A stretch of 64,000 bases of DNA, taken from NCBI RefSeq assembly GCF_034932105.1, contig NZ_JAYGIG010000118.1, positions 27,220 through 91,219 of the forward strand, read 5' to 3'. The position numbers were made by a program, and so were the translations under genes. The DNA is from Leptothoe sp034932105. GTDB taxonomy: Bacteria; Cyanobacteriota; Cyanobacteriia; Phormidesmidales; Phormidesmidaceae. This document shows, in pieces, positions 35,901 through 44,096 of the stretch (its first letter is position 1; each line of letters begins with the position of its first letter). Under the pieces are notes generated by a model. The model saw only the letters and a list, made by a program, of their open reading frames with translations. It was not told where the DNA came from and made no database searches.

Positions 35901-36633
35901 CAATCATCCGAAACCCCCGTAACCCAAACTCCTCAATCGCCGGGTCCAGCGTCCGGTCCAAAATAAACGCTTCCACAAAATTTGGCGTCTGCAACAACGC
36001 ATACCGCTTCCGCGCCGCCTCCGACAAATCCTGATACAGATCCCCTAAAAACCGCGTATCAAAAGCAATCCCAGGCTTGTCCAAATTCTCATCGGTAAAA
36101 TCATCCACCAACTCCCCCGTTGCCGCATCAATCTGCTGAAAAAACTGCAGCAACGCCCCCGCCCCATCCCCACTCAACCAGTTTGGCAACGCAAAAATCG
36201 GATTCTGGTCCACAAAAATCGGCCCCATCCCCGGCAGCTCGCCCAGCTCCCGAAACACCGCCAGCAAATATTCCCGGTCCGTCTCCGTTGGATGTGCCCG
36301 AAAAAACAGCTCATGCTGATCCCGCGCCCGCTGTAAATTCTCCCCAGGTCCCGACAGCTTGGGCGACTCAATCAACCGATTATCTTCCAAAAACCGCACA
36401 AACACCGCCCCCAACACCCAAGCCACCGCCACCTGGGTGCCATAGGCTTCCCGCCATTCTCCGTAGCTCTGGGCCGTCCGCTCAGCCTTCTGCGCCTCGG
36501 CATATTCCTGCTCTAAGGTCTGTTTTATCTGGGGCAGTTGTTCTGGTAAATCACTCCGTTCGAGCAGGTCCTTTTCTAGTTGGCGTACCAACCCTTGTAA
36601 TCCCGACAACAGACGACGACGGTCAATCATCAA
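32935..36633 (-). CDS. pglX: BREX-2 adenine-specific DNA methyltransferase PglX
   Basis: 1232 aa. N6-adenine methyltransferase that marks host DNA in Pgl/BREX. Motif I is DPACGSGHFLLGAF (about 241) and motif IV is NPPYI (about 370); the target-recognition part follows (roughly 450-900). The N-terminal helical part opens MMIDRRRLLSGLQGL. Composition is a mosaic: the 5' part (36633 to about 35200) uses mainly G-ended codons, the middle (about 35150-33900) is AT-richer, and the last 850 bases use C-ended codons. That middle covers the probable recognition domain. It starts 11 bases after the Uma2 relic. The end is Lys/Arg-rich (KKKPKRKRKK), perhaps DNA-contacting. Confidence 0.92.
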   Translation of the reverse strand: MMIDRRRLLSGLQGLVRQLEKDLLERSDLPEQLPQIKQTLEQEYAEAQKAERTAQSYGEWREAYGTQVAVAWVLGAVFVRFLEDNRLIESPKLSGPGENLQRARDQHELFFRAHPTETDREYLLAVFRELGELPGMGPIFVDQNPIFALPNWLSGDGAGALLQFFQQIDAATGELVDDFTDENLDKPGIAFDTRFLGDLYQDLSEAARKRYALLQTPNFVEAFILDRTLDPAIEEFGLRGFRMIDPACGSGHFLLGAFDRILDRWQRLEPGTNVRALAQRALDAVHGVDVNPYAVAIARFRLLLAAMRVSGIEKLKNAPGFKFKVACGDSLLHGEGSQLVLGDWAPMAHHFQSEDIGALNEILRAGHYHAVVANPPYITPKDRSLNKLYRQRYETCHMKYSLAVPFLERIFQLAVPGGFTGQITANSFMKREFGKKLIEQFFQKIDLTHVIDTSGAYIPGHGTPTVILFGRNRTPTTSVIRTVMGIRGEPSTPEDAARGLVWSAILKQVDLEGSESEFVSAMDSQRDLFYRHPWSIGGGGAAELKEIIEASSPQHLGDISTSIGFASFPGLDDAFVMSLSSLCRYKIPVRFIKNFVYGEAIRDFSIFSAEYALSPYDENFDLNPFEVEEAWANYLWKVRTSLESIVSFGGKTRKEQGDDWWGWYRWIPEKYRVTNSIAFAFVATHNHFVLDLGGKVFKQSAPVIKLPTGATEDEHLALLGLLNSSTACFWMKQVFHDKGGGGIGGGLASEGWEHFFEYEGTKSKQFPLTADYPTEFARKLDYLASQISNLTPEKALEEFKTSGDLRIDSLLDKNRKAQNDIFSLAVSWQEELDWECYKLYGLIEEDFTYEGSSIPLQLGQRAFEIVMARKVEVGQLNTTWFDRHNSTPITELPADWSEDYKQLIERRIHLIETDKNIRLIEQPEYKRRWHTEPWDSQLQRALETWLLNRIESHFDFDGRMNDDGTPTAHLTNPNLTDPTLISTAKLADIASQDPDFLQVGELYRNDPAFNIQTLIDDLIDKQTVPLLPSLRYKPPGLRKRQDWEHTWQLQRQEDAIDARTTLPKDDPNHLDITAAKRLKETEIGTIPVPPKYATKDFAKGHYWTLRGKLDVPKERWVSFPHCEGPDGLPVIAWAGYDHLQLTSAIATYYMRVKEEFGGSEDPKLVPLLGCLLELLPWVKQWHNDPDPNFDGLKMGDYYDGFINDEAHQLGLTAKEILAWEPQKKKPKRKRKK

Positions 36634-36644
36634 AAAATCTCCTA

Positions 36645-37235
36645 TCAGGTTTCATTAAGGGCGTTTATTTCCTGTCTTACCGCCTGGATCATGGTGAGAT
36701 CTGTCCCGGTTTCTCCCAGTTTTAGCCAACCATTGAGTTGTGCCGCACTCACTATCCGAAAAGCAAGGCTATTCTCTACATCGCTATAGCCGTCCGCTGT
36801 GAGCGTTTTAACGGTCAAATTACCCTGGGAATATAACCCTATTTCCGGTACCCCTAATGCCTTATAAACAGCAAGTTTACTGGCTGAACTATTGGCAATA
36901 TCCACATTTTGAATATAAAAACAACTGTCTGGCTCAATGCCCTCAGTCAGATCGGCCCGGTTGAAGGTGGTAGACCCCAAGTTATTAAAGACCAGATCGA
37001 GACTATCGGCCAGGGTAAGAATAATCGCCGCCAGTAGCCGGTTGATTACTTCATGTAACTGTCCTGGCGTGCGAATCTCCACTATTTCATTACTGTAGGT
37101 AAGGCGGGTGCTCCGGTTTTCACCCAGCTCCTGCAGCAGGGCTAAATAGCCGGACCCGGTAACGTCTTTCAGCCGGAGGGCATTGCTGGGAACGAGTTCA
37201 ATTTCACTGATGGGGGTGGCGAGGGTTAAAACCAT
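36645..37235 (-). pseudogene. Uma2-family (DUF820) protein lacking the nuclease core
   Basis: 196 codons, uninterrupted. The second half carries the Uma2 signature: EPDSCFYIQN, then VDIANSSASKLAVYKALGVPEIGLYSQGNL. In intact relatives about 23-25 residues, including the DPPPDLxxE strand that supplies PD-(D/E)XK catalytic acids, lie between FYIQN and VDI; here they are absent in frame. The protein may fold but should not cut DNA. Uma2 genes are abundant in cyanobacteria and of unclear role. It sits between pglW (70 bases upstream) and pglX (11 bases downstream), so it is transcribed with BREX. It could instead have been kept as a non-catalytic binding protein. Confidence 0.7.
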
Positions 37236-37305
37236 AGATCATTCGAAATCATTGGGGAGGGTATTTACTTGCATGGTTCGTGTGCACGTTTATGGTAGCG
37301 ATTGA

Positions 37306-40300
37306 CTAATAATCGGGAGGTCCAGTATCACGCCAGGTGGCCCGATGGCGATTGCCAATCCAGTCATCCGTCAGTTTGGCCCGCTGCCCCGGACTCAACA
37401 ACGGCACCGCCTTACCATCAATAGTGGCCTGCTGACCATTGGGCAGTAGCAGCCACAGCCCCGGTATGCCATCATCCCGACCCACCTTCTCCCGTAGCCG
37501 CTCCAGCAGCGTCATCTGGTCATAACGGGCCAACAACCCCGGATAAATCAACAAAATAGTCCTATCCGCCTGGAGCAGTTCCGCCTCCACCAACGGCATG
37601 GCCCGCCCCACCAGCAGCATTAGTTTGTTCCAATCGCCACTATGGGGAGTCCCATCGGTTTGTAATACCAATTCCCACTTCACCTTGGCCTTGTCTGCCA
37701 CCTGCCGCAGTGCCTTCAGAAACAAAGCTTCATAGTCGATTAGCTGCACCGGAAACCGCTGACACAGTTCCTCTTTAGCTTCCTGATAGCGTTTAGGATT
37801 GACTAACAGGGCCAGAAATGCGCCGTCTTTGATGCTGCGCTCCAGACGTTCTTCCAGCATGCGGGCATCGGCTTCTTCTGGAGACACCTCTGGGGTGTCC
37901 GTTACCAACGTGCCCGTAGGGGTGCGGGCAAAGGTACTGCTGCTCGTGAGGGATTTCAGCTCCCTAGTCTGGTTCACATACGTCTGATTAGCACTATTCC
38001 ACCCCAGGCTAGGAATAAACTGCTGCAACAGCTTGTCCAACTGGGGCCGTCCCGGTAGCGGCGTTGCTTCGGGGTAACGTCCACTGACCCGGTCCTGGAT
38101 TTGCTCCACTGTTAGAGACTGGGCACCGTAAAGGGCTCCCTGGGAGAGGCGCAGCGCCCGGTCTGCTTCCATGGCCCTGGGGTATAGCTCCTGCCGGCTA
38201 GACAGGGCCGCTTGCCAAGAGGCTGCCGCTGCCAAGGATAGCAATCGCCGTTCTGGAATAGGCATCAGGTCTGCATTGGCGGGGGGCAGTTCGATTTCCT
38301 TTAGGGCTTGGATGGCCCGCTCTGGGGACACCAAAGGATCGGCCTGGGCTAGCTTATTGGCCAGTTTGCCTAGATCCTGGCCATAGGTGACCCAGTCGGT
38401 ATCGATGGCCACTAACACTTGCCGAGTCTCCCCTTGTTGATGCGCCTGCACCAAAAATCGAGGACTGGTCATGGTGCCCTCTACTTCAAAGGCTGCCCGC
38501 ACCACAGCCAGGGCAAGTTGGGACCTGACCTGGGGATCGGCCATCAGTGACCCCCGCGCAATTAATAAGGCCAGGGCCAGTTCATCGGCGGTCATTACCC
38601 CACCCTGGCGTTGCAAAATGCCCAGCACATCATTGCGTAATTGTGTGACTGCTGGGGTTTTTGCCCAGCGCTTTTGTACCTTGCTCACCAGCTGCTCCAC
38701 CCGCTTCTGGGAGAGCTTCAGGTGACGGGCAATCGCCTGGGACTGGGGCCACACTGCCTCAATGTTAATATCCAGACCCAACAACGCATCCAGTATTTGC
38801 TGGGCCGCATCCCCATCTTTGCTGCTGGGCTTAGCAATCTGTTGCACCAACCGATCCACACTTAGATTGCCCGAGGCTTCCGCCGCTTCGGTACTGGGGC
38901 CAAGGTCGCTGAGACTGGCGGTACCGTGGTTCTCTCGCAAAAACCGCGCCACGGTGGAAATCTCTCGCCGGGTGTCGTAGCCCACCCCCTTCTGTCGCCA
39001 TAGCTTATAAGGCGATGCCTTGATCAAGTCCTGAACTGTCAAAATATTGGCCCGATCCAGGGCAATATTGGCCCTGGCCCCCATGCCCAGTTCTAAAATC
39101 GGAGTTTCCAGGGCTACCCCTTCTAGCCGCTTTCTCAGAACGGCTTCATCCTCGGCTTCCAGCAAGGCTCCCGGTGCTTCAATGCCCTCAAAGCAATGCC
39201 GCCATGCCCGCAGCATCTCTTCGGCATTGTCAAACCGTTCTTCAATACGTCGCTTCAGTGCGGTTTCAAAAAAGTCCGTCAGCCGTTCCCGCAGAGCGGC
39301 ATCAAATCGTTCTGGCTCCAGAGTAATTTCACAGTCCAAATAAGACGGATCGCTCACCCCGTCTCCCCATAGGGGCACTGTCCCCGTTGCCATTTCATAG
39401 AGGGTAATTGCCGCTGCATAGCGCTCCGCATAGGAGTCCCACTGGGGCGGCTGCCGGGTGATCAGTAGCGGCTCTAGATAGCCTGATGTGCCTGCCTTGA
39501 TATTGTCTCGGGGGGCACGGGAAAGGGAGAAGTCAAACAACATCAGATGTAGCTTATCGCCTCGCCCCACCTGGCCAATGGCAATATTGTCGGGCTTAAT
39601 GTCGCGATGGTTAATGCCCTGCTCATCGAGGAATTTCACCACATCCAGCAGATCTTCCCCAAACCGTTGCAGCAGGTCAATCTGCAGGGGACCTTCCTTG
39701 CGGATGCGCTGCCCCAGGGTTTCAATGCGATAGTTCTCTCGATCCACCAGCACTGGCTGCATCAGCAACCCCAGGCGGTTGCCCACCTCTACGGTGTCTT
39801 TTAGGTCCACAATATGGGCATGGCGCAGCTGAGCCAATACTTCCGCTTCGTCCTGGATGCGGTCATTGTGCTCCCCATCATTGGCTACTTTCAGGATGTA
39901 GTCCTTGTCGTCTTTTTTCACCAAGAACCCAATGGAGGTACCCCCCTGGCCCAATCGTTTGATCACCTGCAAATTGCCAGGTAAGGTGTCTCCCTGTTTA
40001 GCATCCCCAGGGTTCTCCACGTAGTCATTTTCTGGCTGGGTGAGGGCTTCCTCTACTAAATCCAGCTTGGTCAAAAAGTCCGTTACCGATTCGGTGCGGT
40101 AATCTACGTTGGGGTTGGTGCTGTTGAGAATTAAGTCCTGCAGGTCTGCGGGTGCACCGTTAATCACTGAGCTGATTTGCAGACCATTGCTATTGCGCAG
40201 TTTTTGGCTGAGTTCTAAACCATTGGCAGCGGGCGGCTGACCTGAGAATAGGTAAAATGCGATCGCGCCCAACGAAAAAATATCCAGATGCTCCCCAATA

Positions 40301-41529
40301 AAATCTGGATCATGCAACGATTCAGGGGCGAGATAGGCGGTATTCTCTGACTCTACCAGTCGGTCCACATGGGCTGTGGCCGTGACCTCATGGCTGGCCC
40401 CCTTAGACCCAGACCCGGCCCGGTACCCCAGTTGCCAGTTCGTCACCTTAATGTGGGGGTGCCCAGCGCTATCTTCAGCGATCAATATACTCCTGGGATT
40501 TAACCCTCGATGAATTACCCGTTGTTGATGGGCAAACCGCATTGCTTCTGCCAGCTGACGCATCAGGTCCAACTGCACATCAATACCCAGGGGTTCCTGC
40601 TGCTGAGCCAAATAATGATCCAATCGCATCGATTTAGGATCATGCTCCAACACCAGTGCCGGTCCTAGCTCATGGTCACTCAAGGTATAGGCCCGCAAAA
40701 TGCCGGGATGATGCAACGATTCCAGCAGCTGAAATTCTCGCTTCGCTGCTCGGTCGATCATCGCCTTATCATCCGCCGATGCCTCCCGCCGCACTAGATA
40801 AAAGCGAATCCGTCGCTGTGTTTTCTCAATCTGGGCATGGGTGGACGACCAGTCCTGGTACCCCGGTCCACTATCGATTACCTCGCTCAAAATATAATCG
40901 CTCACTTTTCGCGATCGCTTCGACGGGCGAATGCCCGCCTGGTCCATAGCCTGACCAATTACCTTGGCAATATCGCGGTTGTAAAGATGTCGCGACGAAT
41001 CTCGCAGACGCTGTAAATTTTGTCGCCTGGTTAGTGCTGCCATGATGCCTGATTTTGCGGATTTATCGTCCCTCAAGCAAATCCCATGGCACGCATCAAA
41101 CGGTAAACTCAGTTTCAGGTTTTCCGCAGACAGAAATACTAAGGGTTCAATAAAAGGCGATCCATTCTTACCCTTAAATGCCCGTTGCCGCTCTAGTAAA
41201 GACTTCAGCTTCTTTGCCTTGAAGTTAGTCAACCGAATTGGATTATCATAAGTCCGCCGTTTTCCATCCGAGCGCTCCAAAAACCAAGTACCCGCATCAC
41301 CAGAAAGACGTCCAGGCCAACTTTTGATCTCGATCAAGAAAAAACCTTCGGGTGAAAACACCAGCAGGTCCACTTCGTTGATGCTGCCGTCCGACGCGAT
41401 GAACTCAAAATTAGACCAGGCCCGATACGGTTCATGCCTAGGAAATCGACTCCGAATGAACTCAAGTGCTTCCCGCTCATGATCAAAGTTCGACTCAGTA
41501 ACCGTAATCCAATTTGACAAAATACTCAT
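37306..41529 (-). CDS. pglW: BREX-2 NERD-kinase protein PglW
   Basis: 1407 aa. First gene of the BREX operon. Residues about 10-120 form a NERD nuclease-related domain (EVDLLVFSPEGFFLIEIKSWPG). Residues about 225-490 are a kinase-like fold with HRGLNP for HRDLxP (about 338) and no DFG, so a pseudokinase. Residues about 505-790 are a second kinase with GQGGTS, ILKVA, HRDIKPDN (about 639) and DFS, so likely active. Next, LELGMGARANIALDRANI and KGVGYDTRREI (about 815-870) look like an RNA polymerase alpha C-terminal-type helix-hairpin fold. The rest is helical. PglW homologues are Ser/Thr kinases needed for Pgl defence. Its 5' side diverges from an ABC permease 283 bases away. Confidence 0.92.
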   Translation of the reverse strand: MSILSNWITVTESNFDHEREALEFIRSRFPRHEPYRAWSNFEFIASDGSINEVDLLVFSPEGFFLIEIKSWPGRLSGDAGTWFLERSDGKRRTYDNPIRLTNFKAKKLKSLLERQRAFKGKNGSPFIEPLVFLSAENLKLSLPFDACHGICLRDDKSAKSGIMAALTRRQNLQRLRDSSRHLYNRDIAKVIGQAMDQAGIRPSKRSRKVSDYILSEVIDSGPGYQDWSSTHAQIEKTQRRIRFYLVRREASADDKAMIDRAAKREFQLLESLHHPGILRAYTLSDHELGPALVLEHDPKSMRLDHYLAQQQEPLGIDVQLDLMRQLAEAMRFAHQQRVIHRGLNPRSILIAEDSAGHPHIKVTNWQLGYRAGSGSKGASHEVTATAHVDRLVESENTAYLAPESLHDPDFIGEHLDIFSLGAIAFYLFSGQPPAANGLELSQKLRNSNGLQISSVINGAPADLQDLILNSTNPNVDYRTESVTDFLTKLDLVEEALTQPENDYVENPGDAKQGDTLPGNLQVIKRLGQGGTSIGFLVKKDDKDYILKVANDGEHNDRIQDEAEVLAQLRHAHIVDLKDTVEVGNRLGLLMQPVLVDRENYRIETLGQRIRKEGPLQIDLLQRFGEDLLDVVKFLDEQGINHRDIKPDNIAIGQVGRGDKLHLMLFDFSLSRAPRDNIKAGTSGYLEPLLITRQPPQWDSYAERYAAAITLYEMATGTVPLWGDGVSDPSYLDCEITLEPERFDAALRERLTDFFETALKRRIEERFDNAEEMLRAWRHCFEGIEAPGALLEAEDEAVLRKRLEGVALETPILELGMGARANIALDRANILTVQDLIKASPYKLWRQKGVGYDTRREISTVARFLRENHGTASLSDLGPSTEAAEASGNLSVDRLVQQIAKPSSKDGDAAQQILDALLGLDINIEAVWPQSQAIARHLKLSQKRVEQLVSKVQKRWAKTPAVTQLRNDVLGILQRQGGVMTADELALALLIARGSLMADPQVRSQLALAVVRAAFEVEGTMTSPRFLVQAHQQGETRQVLVAIDTDWVTYGQDLGKLANKLAQADPLVSPERAIQALKEIELPPANADLMPIPERRLLSLAAAASWQAALSSRQELYPRAMEADRALRLSQGALYGAQSLTVEQIQDRVSGRYPEATPLPGRPQLDKLLQQFIPSLGWNSANQTYVNQTRELKSLTSSSTFARTPTGTLVTDTPEVSPEEADARMLEERLERSIKDGAFLALLVNPKRYQEAKEELCQRFPVQLIDYEALFLKALRQVADKAKVKWELVLQTDGTPHSGDWNKLMLLVGRAMPLVEAELLQADRTILLIYPGLLARYDQMTLLERLREKVGRDDGIPGLWLLLPNGQQATIDGKAVPLLSPGQRAKLTDDWIGNRHRATWRDTGPPDY

Positions 41530-41812
41530 GCGCTAAAGGCATCCAGTAGGTTCGTGGCACTTACAAAAAAATCTAATGATGAATCTCATTCTTTAAGTGT
41601 AGTCAATCTCATATCAGCCCCTGACTGCTTTTCAATCAAATTTCAACTAATTTTGATGCCTTCCCGCACTTATAGCCTAAAACCTGCCACATGGCCTACG
41701 TAGATTTCAACTAAGTGACTTGAGAAGGATGTAACCAACCATGTACCTGAGTGCTTGCTGATGGTGTGAACGATATGCGCCAAGCTATAACTAGCTAGGC
41801 CGAATTTATTTA

Positions 41813-42589
41813 ATGGGGCGTTTAATGGCTCAGTATTGGCAGGAAATTATGGCGGTGGCCCAGCGCATTTTACTGGAGCTGTTGCGGCGAAGGCGAAGCC
41901 TGATTTTTTGGGCGATTTTTCCAACGCTACTGCTGTTTCTCAATGGATCGATTACGGCGGAACGGGCCCAGCTGGAATTTGCCGATGCCCTGGAGGTGGT
42001 GGCACCGCCGACCCTAGTGGGGGCAGCGCTGTTTTTTAGTTGTTTGGGGGGGAGTGTGGCCACGGTGGTGGCGGAACGGGAGCAAAATACGCTGAAGCGG
42101 CTATTTCTGTCGCCCTTGCGGGGGGTGTCTTATTTTTTGGGCATTGTCGTCGCCCACAGTGCCATTGGGGTGGGGCAGGCGCTGTTGGTATTTGCGATCG
42201 CACTTATCCTCGGAGCCACCTTCCCCGGCTCCTGGCCCCTAGCCGTATTAATTATCTTGCTCAGCATCCTGGCCTATGTCGGTGTGGGCTTTATCCTCGG
42301 CACCCAGTTTGCCCGCCGCACGGAAGATGTCAATGCCCTGGTGGCGGCTTTTGGCGTACCGCTGCTGATTCTGGGGGGGGCCTTTATGCCCACCTCCATT
42401 TTTCCAGATTCCCTGTTGAACCTAGCCCGATATAATCCCATCTTTCACATGACGGAGGCTCTCACCCTGGTCATGGCCGGTGAACCAGCCGGTGAACACA
42501 TGGGCTTTCTGGGGGGATTTTCCCTATTGATGGTTGTGACCGGCTGGCTATCCTACCGGCGCATGGTGCGATTAGAACGAACACTCTAA
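41813..42589 (+). CDS. ABC-2 type transporter permease
   Basis: 258 aa integral membrane protein with about six spans (for example LIFWAIFPTLLLFL, LVGAALFFSCLGGSVATVV, ILIILLSILAYVGVGFILG, FGVPLLILGGAFMP). GGAFMPTSIFPDSLLNLARYNPIFHMTEAL is the conserved ABC-2 permease segment before the last span, as in NodJ/DrrB-type exporters. It would pair with an ATPase to export a lipid, polysaccharide or drug. No ATP-binding gene lies next to it, so the partner must be elsewhere. ATG 41813 was chosen; ATG 41825 is also possible. A HIP1 site (42194) divides G-rich from C-rich halves. Confidence 0.85.
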   Translation: MGRLMAQYWQEIMAVAQRILLELLRRRRSLIFWAIFPTLLLFLNGSITAERAQLEFADALEVVAPPTLVGAALFFSCLGGSVATVVAEREQNTLKRLFLSPLRGVSYFLGIVVAHSAIGVGQALLVFAIALILGATFPGSWPLAVLIILLSILAYVGVGFILGTQFARRTEDVNALVAAFGVPLLILGGAFMPTSIFPDSLLNLARYNPIFHMTEALTLVMAGEPAGEHMGFLGGFSLLMVVTGWLSYRRMVRLERTL

Positions 42590-42643
42590 AAACAACGCCT
42601 AACAACCCACTGGAACAACACACTTCGACAGGAGAGCTGAACT

Positions 42644-42856
42644 ATGGCGAAACAACCGATGGTGGGATATCACAAAGACGATGAAAACCATTGGGTGGCC
42701 GAACTAGCTTGCGGTCATTTTCAGCACGTTCGACATGATCCACCGATGGTGACCCGGCCCTGGGTGCTGACCGAGGAGGGGAGAACATCAATGCTGGGCT
42801 ATGAATTGAATTGTAAAAAGTGCGATCGCAACGAGCCAAAAGATCAAATCATATAG
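42644..42856 (+). CDS. DUF3565 family small zinc-ribbon-like protein
   Basis: 70 aa. MVGYHKDDENHWVAELACGHFQHVRHDPP, then RPWVLTEEGR and a closing C-x2-C (NCKKCDR). Cys and His spaced as in CGHxxHxRH plus CxxC suggest one zinc site. The family is conserved and uncharacterised. A good ribosome site (AGGAG) precedes ATG 42644. It lies 54 bases after the ABC permease on the same strand and ends just before a strong hairpin, so it may be the last gene of that transcript. Confidence 0.85.
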   Translation: MAKQPMVGYHKDDENHWVAELACGHFQHVRHDPPMVTRPWVLTEEGRTSMLGYELNCKKCDRNEPKDQII

Positions 42857-42890
42857 CTTTTCACCCTCACACCATCGGTGAAAAGCTATA
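42852..42890. terminator. Terminator between DUF3565 gene and methylase-like gene
   Basis: Perfect 14-bp stem (TATAGCTTTTCACC, 42852-42865, with its complement at 42877-42890) and an 11-base loop. It overlaps the last bases of the DUF3565 gene and lies 58 bases from the end of the convergent methylase-like gene. Stem symmetry lets it serve either direction. Confidence 0.75.
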
Positions 42891-42948
42891 GATAGTAACA
42901 GCTACACGTCAAAACAGATCGAATATGCCGTCAAGTTCAAAATCAGGG

Positions 42949-43662
42949 CTACACCACTTGAAAGACTCGTTCTGCCGTGGTCCAGTGGGCGTATAGGCTT
43001 TGGACTACGGCCCGTCTCCGATGAAACACAATAATTTTACCTGAGTGAGTTTCTAGCCAGGTGAGGAGAGCTTGGTGGTCGCTGGGGTCCCAAGCCACAT
43101 CATTCCACTGCTGCACATATATCGGTGGAGCATTCACCACCAAAGTGTTACCCTCAGGCACAACAAAATCGGTATACTCACCCAGGCTCAACTCCCAGTT
43201 TTGCATGAGGGCCGCTGCCGCTGCCCAATCGATATTGGGTAACTCGCCATTGGGATCATGGACACCGATAAAGGCATTATTTGTAGCAAAGTTAGAATAC
43301 AGGGAGATATGGCTCAGGTAGAACATTAGCTGCGCAGCTTCTACCGTTTCAATGGTACCTTTGGCAATCAGCTCATTGAACTGGGTTCTGTTCTCAGCCC
43401 AGTTATTTAAATCTGTTCTTCTTGTAATCAACCATCCATTTTCCAAAAACTTACCGCTTTTTACCCAGCGGTACAAGTTAATAATGTGGGGGTTGTTATC
43501 ATTAAGGAGGCAATGACTAATCTCAAGGGTAAAGGGAATGTCAGCCATCCCACAGAAAGGCTCAATGTACGGCATCCCGTCTTCAGGCAAAAAATCCTTA
43601 ACGGCCGTCAACATGGTGTCTAAGGCTTTTTCTGATTGAGTTGTTCGTAATAGGGGTTGCAT
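42949..43662 (-). CDS. Degenerate D12-class (Dam-like) DNA adenine methylase
   Basis: 237 aa. The N-terminus resembles Dam-family enzymes: YIEPFCGMADIPF for the SAM-binding motif, LLNDNNPHIINLYRWVK for the following DxN..LxxLY segment, and LMFYLSHISLYSNFATNN in place of the FxxxNxxGxNGLxR block. Motif IV should read DPPY; here it is NAPPIY, with an inserted residue and no Asp. The downstream part keeps the order of D12 enzymes (DHQALLTWLETHSGKIIV) but ends early. I infer it binds SAM or DNA poorly or not at all. It lies 1.4 kb from the BREX locus and has a GAGGAG ribosome site, so it is probably still expressed. Confidence 0.6.
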   Translation of the reverse strand: MQPLLRTTQSEKALDTMLTAVKDFLPEDGMPYIEPFCGMADIPFTLEISHCLLNDNNPHIINLYRWVKSGKFLENGWLITRRTDLNNWAENRTQFNELIAKGTIETVEAAQLMFYLSHISLYSNFATNNAFIGVHDPNGELPNIDWAAAAALMQNWELSLGEYTDFVVPEGNTLVVNAPPIYVQQWNDVAWDPSDHQALLTWLETHSGKIIVFHRRRAVVQSLYAHWTTAERVFQVV

Positions 43663-44096
43663 AGGCTCCTCTGATTTATGCCCTGTTGTATTAATTCATC
43701 AATGGTGTGGGCTATTTTCCGGATATGCTCTAAAATCCAGCATTTTTCGTTATACTACCAGCCTTCAGTAGATGACTATCGCTAACCATACCCATGGAAA
43801 ATAACCTGATGCATCAAATCCTTTACGCATCAGATTAACTCTTGTATTCCAGGGCTTTCAGGTATATCCATGGGCCTGAATAACCTGGCAGACAATCTAT
43901 AAGATATCCTAACCAATGGCACCAAGACTACACTTCTAGCGTATTACACCATCTATGTTATGGACTGGTTATAAACAATGGGCGTAAAGCTAGGTGGGGC
44001 CTCTCAAACACTGTCCGTAGATTGTCTTTCGGGATATTAATTTCGAGATGTTAACAGGATGTCAACAAAGCATTAACTAATATCACGGTTCAAGGA
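43663..44096. other. Intergenic, no gene seen
   Basis: About 430 bases between two minus-strand genes. No frame or RNA gene is convincing. Word pairs such as GATGCATCAAATCC and TTACGCATCAGATT near 43809-43836 are weak and may be chance. Confidence 0.35.
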
